This document shows positions 8,715 to 14,872 of a DNA stretch of 64,000 nt, piece after piece. The DNA lies in NCBI GenBank assembly GCA_045577455.1, contig JAZNIJ010000191.1, positions 5,100 through 69,099 on the forward strand, in the 5' to 3' direction. The notes below the pieces were generated by a model. It was not told the origin of the DNA. It did no database searches and saw only the letters and a program-made list of their open reading frames with translations. The translations under genes were made by a program, and so were the position numbers. Position 1 is the first letter of the stretch. Each line of letters starts with the position of its first letter. The DNA is from SIG653 sp045577455. GTDB taxonomy: Bacteria; Bacillota; Clostridia; Oscillospirales; CAG-382.

Positions 8715-9564
8715 CCCGGGACACACAGCAAAAGTAAATGCCGGAGTAATTAACGGATATTATGAGGGCGATGCTATGTATAAATTAGGAAGGTATCTTG
8801 CCGATGCTCTTGCAAAATATCAAGGCGTTGAAACAGTTCTTACACGTGGAGAAAACGAAAATCCCTCACTTTCGGAGCGAGGGAAAAAAGCTATCGACAA
8901 TAAGAGCAAGGTGTTTATCTCGTTGCATTCAAATGCGACAAGCGAATCGGAAAGTGCCGCATATGTTTGTGGATTCTACAGCGTAAAGCGAAAATCTTCC
9001 GAAAAGCTCTGTAGTGAGCTTGTTAAGGCGGTTACTGAGGTTATGAAAAGCAATACGGCGGCTTGGAACAGGGGCGCGTTGACAAAGAAAAATTCATCCG
9101 GTTCAGATTATTATGGCGTTATAAGAAATTCTGTGGCAGGCAATAGCCCTGTTGAACATTCATTTATTATTGAACACGGCTTCCACACAAACAAAAAACA
9201 GTGCGAATTTTTAATGAATGAAGAGGGGTTAAAAGCAATTGCACGAGCCGAAGCAAAAGTTTTGGCAGAGTTTTTTGTTTTAAAGCCACGCAAAACAACG
9301 GCATACCACATTAAAATAGGAATGTTCAAAAATAAAACAGATGCCGATTCAACCCTTGAAAAGCTAAAAAAAGTCGGCTTTACCGACGCTTACGTGGTCG
9401 AATCGGCTGTTGCAAAAACTGTTGAACAACTTGCGAAAGATATTATCGCGGGTAAATATGGCAACGGTCATGAGAACAGAGAAAAGAAACTTGCCGCAGA
9501 GGGTTGGCTTAGTTTCTACACATATGAAGAAATAAGAAATAAAGTAAATGAACTTTCAAAATAG
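8698..9564 (+). CDS. Prophage endolysin: N-acetylmuramoyl-L-alanine amidase with SPOR-like and Cpl-7-like tail
   Basis: 288 residues. Residues 1-190 are an Amidase_3 zinc amidase: the ITIDPGH motif (His7-8 region), a conserved SLHSNA block and a catalytic EHGFHTN motif near 160. It cleaves the amide bond between muramic acid and L-alanine in peptidoglycan. Residues about 200-236 (YHIKIGMFKNKTDADSTLEKL) look like a SPOR peptidoglycan-binding domain. Residues about 240-288 contain AKDIIAGKYGNG...LAAEGW...VNEL, which matches the Cpl-7 (CW_7) cell-wall binding repeat. There is no signal peptide, so export relies on the holin. It overlaps the preceding gene. Confidence 0.88.
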   Translation: MIITIDPGHTAKVNAGVINGYYEGDAMYKLGRYLADALAKYQGVETVLTRGENENPSLSERGKKAIDNKSKVFISLHSNATSESESAAYVCGFYSVKRKSSEKLCSELVKAVTEVMKSNTAAWNRGALTKKNSSGSDYYGVIRNSVAGNSPVEHSFIIEHGFHTNKKQCEFLMNEEGLKAIARAEAKVLAEFFVLKPRKTTAYHIKIGMFKNKTDADSTLEKLKKVGFTDAYVVESAVAKTVEQLAKDIIAGKYGNGHENREKKLAAEGWLSFYTYEEIRNKVNELSK

Positions 9565-9575
9565 GAGGCAACAAA

Positions 9576-9830
9576 ATGGAAATGTTAAACGAATTTATTA
9601 TCCCTGTAACTCTTGTGGTCTGTCTTTGCGTGGGCTACATACTCAAGAATTGGATTCCCACAGATGCGGTGAATAAGTTTATTCCGCTTGTGTGCGGATT
9701 GCTTGGTGTTGCTATTACGGCATGGAGCGCAGGGTGTATCACTCCCGAAATCTTCGCCAAAGGTCTTGTCAGTGGTCTTGCATCAACTGGTCTGCATCAA
9801 GTGTTTGCACAGTTTATTAAGAAGGAGTGA
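9576..9830 (+). CDS. Phage holin
   Basis: 84 residues with a strong AGGAGG site. The sequence has a short polar start, a first membrane helix (about 8-25), a second (about 38-56), and a charged C-terminus ending in KKE. This is the compact two-helix holin form common in Clostridia prophages (phage_holin_5_2 type). It lies directly after the endolysin, as expected for a lysis cassette, and would release it through the membrane. It is the last recognisable phage gene before ssrA. Confidence 0.8.
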   Translation: MEMLNEFIIPVTLVVCLCVGYILKNWIPTDAVNKFIPLVCGLLGVAITAWSAGCITPEIFAKGLVSGLASTGLHQVFAQFIKKE

Positions 9831-9877
9831 TATAAATGCTCGTGAGTGGCACCACACATTAAATAATTATAAATAAA

Positions 9878-9918
9878 GACCTCGCATCAAAGAAATTTGG
9901 CGTGAGGTCATTTTTATT
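9878..9918 (+). terminator. Terminator after the prophage lysis cassette
   Basis: GACCTC at 9878-9883 pairs with GAGGTC at 9904-9909, with additional GC pairing inside and a T-rich tail (ATTTTTATTTTT). It would end the phage late transcript after the holin gene. Confidence 0.7.
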
Positions 9919-9954
9919 TTTGTGCCATTTTAATAAAAATATACAATGTGGTTC

Positions 9955-9996
9955 TGAATAAAAAATACCGTGCGAATTATTTATCACACGGTATTT
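9955..9996 (-). terminator. Terminator of ssrA
   Basis: The perfect ten-base inverted repeat AAATACCGTG / CACGGTATTT spans 9963-9996. On the minus strand the stem is followed by TTTTTTATTC, so it ends transcription leaving the tmRNA gene at 10052. Confidence 0.75.
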
Positions 9997-10051
9997 CAAC
10001 TACAATTCCAAACATTCCTTTCTTAAAGAAAATGTTCGGATTCGTCTGATG

Positions 10052-10400
10052 TGGTGGAAGTGAGGGGAGTCGAACCCCTGTCCGAAAACCGATTCACGCA
10101 AACTTCTACGAGCGTAGTCGATTATTTAACTTCCCTCGGGTAACGACAATCGACAGTCTTTACCTTTGGTAGCTTCATAAATTCATACAACCGCCTCAAA
10201 GCTTTGGCTGAAGTACGTTCACTGCTCTGTGATGCCCCTTCCGAAGCCGCAGTACTCAACGGAGAGACAGCCGCCTAATTAGGCAGCGAGTGCAACAGTA
10301 TTGTTGTCGTTTATTTTTTAAGTTTGCACATTTTATAGAAGGTATGCGCTTCTGCTCGCTTATCACGCTTCACAATCCCCGTCGAAACCTTTACACCCCC
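10052..10400 (-). ncRNA. ssrA: Transfer-messenger RNA (tmRNA)
   Basis: The 5' end GGGGGUG (10400-10394) pairs with CACUUCC near the 3' end, followed by encoded ACCA (CCA at 10054-10052), giving 349 nt. The tRNA-like T arm (GGGGTTCGACTCCCC) is clear. The tag frame reads N-D-N-N-T-V-A-L-A-A then TAA at 10281-10279, with the typical ALAA degradation signal. tmRNA with SmpB releases stalled ribosomes and tags the unfinished peptide. The codon directly before the first tag Asn in this phase is ATA rather than the common GCN resume codon. A promoter lies at 10441-10468, and the prophage ends close to the 3' end of this gene. Confidence 0.95.
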
Positions 10401-10440
10401 ACGAGGCATTGCATTACATACTATCGCTATTTTCTATATA

Positions 10441-10468
10441 ATTATACCATATTATTTTATTTTGTCAA
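10441..10468 (-). promoter_or_regulatory. ssrA promoter
   Basis: On the minus strand TTGACA (10468-10463), 16 bases, then TATAAT (10446-10441), both exact consensus boxes, about 40 bases upstream of the mature tmRNA 5' end. This implies a short precursor trimmed to the mature end. Confidence 0.85.
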
Positions 10469-10734
10469 CATCAAATACAAAACAAAATCTGACACTTTTT
10501 ATCAAACACAACCTACTCTTTTGACTACTATTGCATTTACTTTGGGCATTTACGCATTTGTTTTTCCCCTTTATTACTTTCACCAATAAGTTATTTTCGC
10601 ATCATCGGGGCATTTTTGAATCAATCATTTTCACATCGATGCAATTTAAAATCACATTTACTCCCCTACCCTGTATCATATTTTCTTTTTTTCGGGAAAT
10701 GATAATAAAAAGCAAATTTAAAAAAGGAAATACT
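10469..10734. other. Intergenic stretch between ssrA promoter and GerA gene
   Basis: AT-rich DNA with open frames but no coding character, no RNA gene and no clear terminator. A forward frame is open here and joins the GerA frame, but its residues (many F, T, H) do not match the family and a proper ribosome site appears only before ATG 10735. The promoter of the GerA gene must be here but I cannot place it. Confidence 0.5.
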
Positions 10735-12126
10735 ATGAATGATTTTAAAAACAAGGTTAAAACCGCATTAAGTTCGCCGCCCGACCTGATTATCAGGGAC
10801 ATAGTTCCCGACAAATGCTGTATTTTTTTCATAAAGAACATGACGGACAGACGGTACATCACCGACAGCATTATTTTTCCCCTTATGAATTACACCGAAA
10901 TAGACGGCTTCAAGGGTGAATTTGACTCTATTGTTGGATGTGTTGCTGTTATTCCCGAAAGTGATTTTGAAAAACTGATGCTATATTTACTTGGTGGCGG
11001 AGTTATTATTGCCATAAAAAGCGACAAGCTATACACTGCATTCTGCCCCACTGACAGCCATGTGGGCCGTGGAGTTGAAGAACCTGCAAGCGATGTTACT
11101 GTCAGAGGCCCAAAGGCGGGGTTTACCGAAAACGGTGAAAAAAGCATTTCACAGCTCAGGAAAATTATCCGCACCGAAAACTTTAAGGTTGAGACATTTT
11201 ATTTAGGCAAAACAACAAAAACCCCTGTTTCAATCTGTTTTGTTGAGGGCAGAGCTGATGACAACATTTTACAAAATGTGCGAAACAAGATAAAAAACTT
11301 CGCTGGAGAATATATTATAGACTCATCCAACCTTGAAATGCTACTCTGCGACGGCAAAAGCGACTTTTTTCCAACGATGGGAAGCAGCGAAAAGGTAGAC
11401 AAGGTTGCATCTAAAATACTTGCCGGAAGAATTGGCATAATTTGCGACGGAAGCCCATATGTTCTCACAGCCCCATACTACTTTATCGAAGGTTTTCAAA
11501 GTGCAGAGGACTATTTAAAAAACCCTTGGTATGCAAGTTTTTTGCGTTTTATACGCTTTTTTGCATTTGCAATTAACCTGTATCTTCCCTCTATTTTTAT
11601 AGCAATGATATATCATCATTCATCTGCCCTACCCCAAAAGCTATTGGATTTCATTCACTCATTAGAAGAAAATTCTGCAATATCCATGTTTTGGGAAATG
11701 CTTTTGATGCTCATACTTTTTGAGCTTATTCGTGAGGTTGGTGTTCGTATGCCACGAACTGTTGGGGATGCGGCAGGTCTTGTTGGCTCTTTGATTTTAG
11801 GTGATGCGGCTGTTGAAGCAGGAATTTCAAGCATTACAATTATCGTTATCGTTGCCGTTTCTGCCGCCTCTGCCTATATAACCCCTGCTTTTGCGTCTTC
11901 GGGGGTGATACTCCGTTTCGCTTTCCTGTTTGGCGCATATTTTTCAGGGTTATATGGAATCCTCGCACTTTCCCTTGTATGGTTCGTTTGGCTTTTCAAA
12001 AGAAAATCCTTCGGCGTTGGCTATATGTACCCAATTTATCCATTCAATCTTAAGGGACTGCAAGATTATCTTGTTGTTATGCCTCAAAAAGTTTTTGGTA
12101 GAAACGAAAATAAAATCTCAAAATAA
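10735..12126 (+). CDS. GerA-family spore germination protein (A subunit), without B and C partners
   Basis: 463 residues from ATG 10735, preceded by AAAAGGAAA. The N-terminal half is the soluble GerA domain (RDIVPDKCCIFFIKNMTDR). The C-terminal half has four to five membrane helices and the family signature around RMPRTVGDAAGLVGSLILGDAAVEAGISS-like residues near 345-373 (PRTVGDAAG, GDAAVEAG). GerA subunits form the nutrient receptor or channel in the inner spore membrane. Receptor operons usually carry A, B and C genes. Here a terminator follows at once and no B or C gene is seen, as in stand-alone or SpoVAF-like members. The protein is somewhat shorter than most (about 480-530). Confidence 0.85.
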   Translation: MNDFKNKVKTALSSPPDLIIRDIVPDKCCIFFIKNMTDRRYITDSIIFPLMNYTEIDGFKGEFDSIVGCVAVIPESDFEKLMLYLLGGGVIIAIKSDKLYTAFCPTDSHVGRGVEEPASDVTVRGPKAGFTENGEKSISQLRKIIRTENFKVETFYLGKTTKTPVSICFVEGRADDNILQNVRNKIKNFAGEYIIDSSNLEMLLCDGKSDFFPTMGSSEKVDKVASKILAGRIGIICDGSPYVLTAPYYFIEGFQSAEDYLKNPWYASFLRFIRFFAFAINLYLPSIFIAMIYHHSSALPQKLLDFIHSLEENSAISMFWEMLLMLILFELIREVGVRMPRTVGDAAGLVGSLILGDAAVEAGISSITIIVIVAVSAASAYITPAFASSGVILRFAFLFGAYFSGLYGILALSLVWFVWLFKRKSFGVGYMYPIYPFNLKGLQDYLVVMPQKVFGRNENKISK

Positions 12127-12130
12127 CGCA

Positions 12131-12178
12131 TTAAACGGACATTTCCATCAGCAAGAAATGCCCGTTTAAATGTTTTTT
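12131..12178 (+). terminator. Terminator after GerA gene
   Basis: TTAAACGG-A-CATTTC (12131-12145) pairs with GAAATG-C-CCGTTTAA (12155-12169) around a nine-base loop, followed by six T. One mismatch in a 15-step stem. It starts five bases after the GerA stop codon. Confidence 0.85.
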
Positions 12179-12361
12179 AACAATAATCTCTGCTGTTTTT
12201 TAATAATCTCTGCGTGGCGCATTTAACAATATTTTTCCTTGTAGCGCATTAAAGTTTTAGGTTATGATGTTTTACAAATTCACACACAGATTGTTTTTTT
12301 GAATTTTTCAGAATTATCTTCAGATTTTTTCAAAAAATGCAGAATAATTTTCAAAAACCTA

Positions 12362-12390
12362 TTGACAAAAAGGTTAATTTGTGATATTAT
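12362..12390 (+). promoter_or_regulatory. Promoter of the tRNA cluster
   Basis: TTGACA (12362-12367), 17-base spacer, TATTAT (12385-12390), followed by GGGCTTTAGGGG, a G-rich discriminator typical of stable RNA genes. It lies 28 bases before tRNA-Arg. Confidence 0.85.
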
Positions 12391-12418
12391 ATTTGGGCTT
12401 TAGGGGTTTATATCAAAT

Positions 12419-12495
12419 GTGCCTTTAGCTCAGCTGGATAGAGCAACTGCCTTCTAAGCAGTAGGTCGGGGGTTCGAGTCCCTCAAGGCACGCCA
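12419..12495 (+). tRNA. tRNA-Arg (anticodon TCT)
   Basis: Acceptor GTGCCTT pairs with AAGGCAC; the anticodon arm ACTGC-CTTCTAA-GCAGT has anticodon TCT, reading AGA/AGG; T loop GTTCGAGTC; discriminator G and encoded CCA. 77 nt, first gene of the three-tRNA transcript. Confidence 0.95.
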
Positions 12496-12499
12496 GTGT

Positions 12500-12523
12500 A
12501 TCGGGTAACGCAAGTTACCCGAT
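12500..12523 (+). other. Perfect hairpin in tRNA spacer
   Basis: ATCGGGTAAC-GCAA-GTTACCCGAT: a ten-base perfect stem closed by a GNRA tetraloop, in the 41-base spacer between tRNA-Arg and tRNA-His. No T tract follows, so it is not an intrinsic terminator. A processing or protective hairpin is more likely. Confidence 0.7.
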
Positions 12524-12536
12524 GCAATATGCTTAT

Positions 12537-12614
12537 GGTGGATGTAGCTCAGCTGGTTAGAGTATCAGGTTGTGGCCCTGAGGGTCGCCGGTTCAAGTCC
12601 GGTCATCCACCCCA
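12537..12614 (+). tRNA. tRNA-His (anticodon GTG)
   Basis: Acceptor GTGGATG pairs with CATCCAC, and the extra G at 12537 (G-1) pairs with C73, the hallmark of tRNA-His. Anticodon arm TCAGG-TTGTGGC-CCTGA gives GTG. Encoded CCA at 12612-12614. Confidence 0.95.
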
Positions 12615-12647
12615 TAATTTTTAAAGCGAATCTAAAATTCAATATTT

Positions 12648-12723
12648 CGGGGTGTAGCTCAGCTGATAGAGTGCTTGGTTTGGGACCAAGATGCCGCAGG
12701 TTTGAATCCTGTCACTCCGACCA
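12648..12723 (+). tRNA. tRNA-Pro (anticodon TGG)
   Basis: Acceptor CGGGGTG pairs with CACTCCG (one G-T wobble); anticodon arm CTTGG-TTTGGGA-CCAAG gives TGG, reading CCN; T loop GTTTGAATC; encoded CCA. 76 nt, last gene of the cluster. Confidence 0.95.
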
Positions 12724-12724
12724 C

Positions 12725-12769
12725 ATCGAGTGTTCATAACGGATTTGAGTTATGGACACTCGATTTTTT
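12725..12769 (+). terminator. Terminator of tRNA cluster
   Basis: ATCGAGTGTTCATAAC pairs with GTTATGGACACTCGAT (one G-T wobble in 16 pairs) around an eight-base loop, followed by TTTTTTA. Confidence 0.9.
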
Positions 12770-12796
12770 AATTTCGAGTTTCTTGCGTTTGTTATG

Positions 12797-12827
12797 GAGC
12801 AGGTTTTAAAGCCTGCTCTTTTGTTTT
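12797..12827 (+). terminator. Second hairpin with T tail
   Basis: GAGCAGG (12797-12803) pairs with CCTGCTC (12812-12818), followed by TTTTGTTTT. It could be a back-up terminator for the tRNA transcript. It also lies at the 3' edge of the recombinase remnant on the other strand. Confidence 0.55.
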
Positions 12828-13010
12828 ATGCGGATTTGGTAATATACTCTACTGCTACACCCTTTCGTGTATCTGACTTGTAATTACTTCCGCATTCGGG
12901 TATCTCAATATACCCGATGAATTTGTGATGAATCATAATCCTCTGACTACGATTTTTACAACATCTCGTCTATGAGTTCCCCAAAAAGCGGCGCAGTTAA
13001 TTTTTCATTT
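12826..13010 (-). pseudogene. Decayed C-terminal fragment of a large serine recombinase (DUF4368-like)
   Basis: On the minus strand one phase reads LTAPLFGELIDEML then stop (about 13006-12961). A shifted phase reads RSQRIMIHHKFIGYIEIPE and, further on, SDTRKGVAVEYITKSA before TAA at 12828-12826. This order, with the closing DTRKGVAVEYI block, matches my recollection of the C-terminal tails of transposon-type serine recombinases. The first piece is separated from the rest by a frameshift and stops, and the catalytic N-terminus is missing. It is probably the scar of a mobile element that brought or bordered the restriction island. The family call rests on a short match. Confidence 0.4.
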
Positions 13011-13300
13011 CCATATCCCTGATTGCAGCTTAATCTAAAGTAAACATATATGCAATATCTTCTTTGAAATGGTAGGCACGAAATCTCGGTTATAAACAAC
13101 GATGTCTGTAAACCTATCATTTTTCCATTTTATCTAGCACAATGCATATTGAGGAGCAGTCTGATTGTACAAAAATTACTGAGCGTTAATTTACCACTGC
13201 CATTGGCAGTTATCAATAGTAACCCCTTCAACCGAATATGTAGCACAGTTTTCATTCAATCACTTTAATGTATTTTTAACATCTTTTTAGATACTTATTG
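13011..13300. other. Gene-free stretch before restriction-modification island
   Basis: AT-rich DNA without a convincing gene. A minus-strand frame of about 36 codons (around 13035-13140) is open and contains a coding-like run (WKNDRFTDIVVYNRDF). No family was recognised. It may be more of the decayed mobile element. Confidence 0.3.
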
Positions 13301-13304
13301 TATG

Positions 13305-13334
13305 TAGACTTTTAGTATTCAATTATATTATAAT
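13305..13334 (+). promoter_or_regulatory. Promoter with candidate C-box of the restriction operon
   Basis: TAGACT (13305-13310), 18 bases, TATAAT (13329-13334), then AAGGAGG before the controller gene. GACTTTTAGTA (13307-13317) overlaps the -35 region and resembles the GACT-N3-AGTC half-operator of restriction C proteins. The operator part is tentative. Confidence 0.5.
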
Positions 13335-13357
13335 ATGTTATAAGGAGGATTGTAACT

Positions 13358-13576
13358 ATGGATATTGTAAAAGTTTTCGGAACCAACTTAAAGAAATACC
13401 GTAACGCTATAGGTATTTCTCAAGAAGCTTTTGCTGATAAATGCGGTATGCACCGAACTTATATCAGTGCTATTGAGTGCTACAGAAGAAGTATTTCTTT
13501 AGAAAACATTCAACGTATAGCAGATGATCTTGAAATTGATGCTTATAAATTATTTTTGGAGGATGAGAACAAATGA
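13358..13576 (+). CDS. XRE-family controller (C) protein of restriction-modification system
   Basis: 72 residues, essentially one helix-turn-helix domain: FGTNLKKYRNAIGISQEAFA, then CGMHRTYISAIECYRRSIS, the usual HTH_3 fold with recognition helix HRTYISAIE. Strong AAGGAGG site. Its last codons overlap the next gene in an ATGA arrangement (13573-13576), so the nuclease is translationally coupled. Size, fold and gene order are those of C proteins, which first activate and then repress their own operon and so delay nuclease synthesis until methylation is complete. Confidence 0.85.
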   Translation: MDIVKVFGTNLKKYRNAIGISQEAFADKCGMHRTYISAIECYRRSISLENIQRIADDLEIDAYKLFLEDENK

Positions 13577-14304
13577 AAGAACTGATGATAGAATTAGATA
13601 ATTTACGCAAAAAGACCAAGGGAGATACAAATATCATCGAATCCATCGAAAAGGAAAAAGCGCTTTTTCCTTTTAGCGCTGAAAATAGGTTGTTAGCATA
13701 TTATTTAGCAATAGGCGAAATTACATATGAAAGATATTCACAATTAAACACCGAGTATTGTGAACGAAACAAATATTTAGCTCTGTTTGATATGGCTCCT
13801 CGTACCTATGGGCAGACTTGGGGAGAGCAACACATTCGAACACTATTTCCGCAGTTTGTAAAAGCAACAAAAGAAAATGTTTCTGCAGAATACCCTGCTT
13901 TTGACGGAGAATTCGATTTATGGCTTGATGGCATTCGTATTGAAGTGAAAGCTTGTCGTGCAAATAATACAAAAGCAGGAGGCAGTTTAGCAAGTAGAGC
14001 ATATTTGCATTCCGAAGCAAAAGCTGCGAGATTTAAGTACCACTATCAGCAGCTAAAGCCTTCTTGTTGCGATGTTTTTATTTGGATCGGTACTTGCCGC
14101 AACGAATTGATTTATTGGGTTCTGACAAGCGAGGAACTTCAAAAAACCGGAAAACTTGGTTCTCAGCATCGCAACGAAAACACAGGTGTTGAAGGTATTG
14201 AAGTGTTTGAAGGACAAGTTTTTATGACCGAAGATGAATTATCTCCATTTCTTGTTGACGAAAAAGATATTTTAAAAACCGTTCTTCGAAAAGGTAAAAA
14301 ATAA
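13573..14304 (+). CDS. Type II restriction endonuclease, PD-(D/E)XK type
   Basis: 243 residues, start ATG 13573 overlapping the C protein stop. Residues around 117-129 read EFDLWLDGIRIEVKA: an Asp followed 9 to 11 residues later by E-V-K, the catalytic pattern of PD-(D/E)XK nucleases with an IEVKA beta strand. It would cut unmethylated DNA at the site protected by the methylase at 14855-17035. The N-terminus is helical and charged. The recognition sequence cannot be predicted. It is followed 25 bases later by a second nuclease-like gene. Confidence 0.7.
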   Translation: MKELMIELDNLRKKTKGDTNIIESIEKEKALFPFSAENRLLAYYLAIGEITYERYSQLNTEYCERNKYLALFDMAPRTYGQTWGEQHIRTLFPQFVKATKENVSAEYPAFDGEFDLWLDGIRIEVKACRANNTKAGGSLASRAYLHSEAKAARFKYHYQQLKPSCCDVFIWIGTCRNELIYWVLTSEELQKTGKLGSQHRNENTGVEGIEVFEGQVFMTEDELSPFLVDEKDILKTVLRKGKK

Positions 14305-14329
14305 GTATTTTTTCAAAAGGCGATGTTGT

Positions 14330-14872
14330 ATGACAGATAAAAAGAAACTTGAGCAATTCATAAGTGGCATATTTAGTTTGGGTACAAATTTCGGTGAACT
14401 CGCCCAGTTAATGATTAAGGAGTTGGAGAAATTCACTCCGGCAGATGGGAAGTATTTTGACCTGTTGGATTCAAACAACCAAAAGATAGAAGTGAAGTTC
14501 TCACGAGCTAAGAAAAAACTCAAACCGATGAAAAAATCTAATATAATTGACCTATGTTTGAATTCCGCATCTGATTCAAGGGTTTTGAATGAAGCTGATG
14601 CTACGAATACAACATTCGATTGCAACATACAACAAATCAAACCCTCCGAATTCGATATTCTTTACTACGGAATCTTTTTCAAAGATAAAATTGTAATCCT
14701 CAAAGCTCAAAGCGTCATTGTCCCTAATATGCCCGGATATTCAATTCAGCACAAAGATGGTACTGAATATCAATTCCATATAAACAAATCAAACTATGCC
14801 GAACATAAAAAGAAGTATTTTTATAAGGAATTAACCTACGCGCAACTACTTGCATTATTTAAAAAGAAATAA
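14330..14872 (+). CDS. Second PD-(D/E)XK-like protein of the restriction island
   Basis: 180 residues from ATG 14330. Residues about 42-58 contain KYFDLLDSNNQKIEVKFSRA: Asp, about nine residues, then E-V-K, followed by basic KKKLK. This again fits a PD-(D/E)XK active site, though the protein is otherwise unlike its neighbour. No other domain was recognised. Its 3' end overlaps the convergent methylase gene by 18 bases. It may be the actual restriction enzyme, a second subunit, or a nicking partner. Which of the two nuclease-like genes cuts cannot be told from sequence. Confidence 0.6.
   Translation: MTDKKKLEQFISGIFSLGTNFGELAQLMIKELEKFTPADGKYFDLLDSNNQKIEVKFSRAKKKLKPMKKSNIIDLCLNSASDSRVLNEADATNTTFDCNIQQIKPSEFDILYYGIFFKDKIVILKAQSVIVPNMPGYSIQHKDGTEYQFHINKSNYAEHKKKYFYKELTYAQLLALFKKK

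Noticed and set aside
10290..10589. Forward open frame of 99 codons over ssrA
   Set aside because: It covers the antisense of tmRNA and its promoter, so it is a shadow frame.
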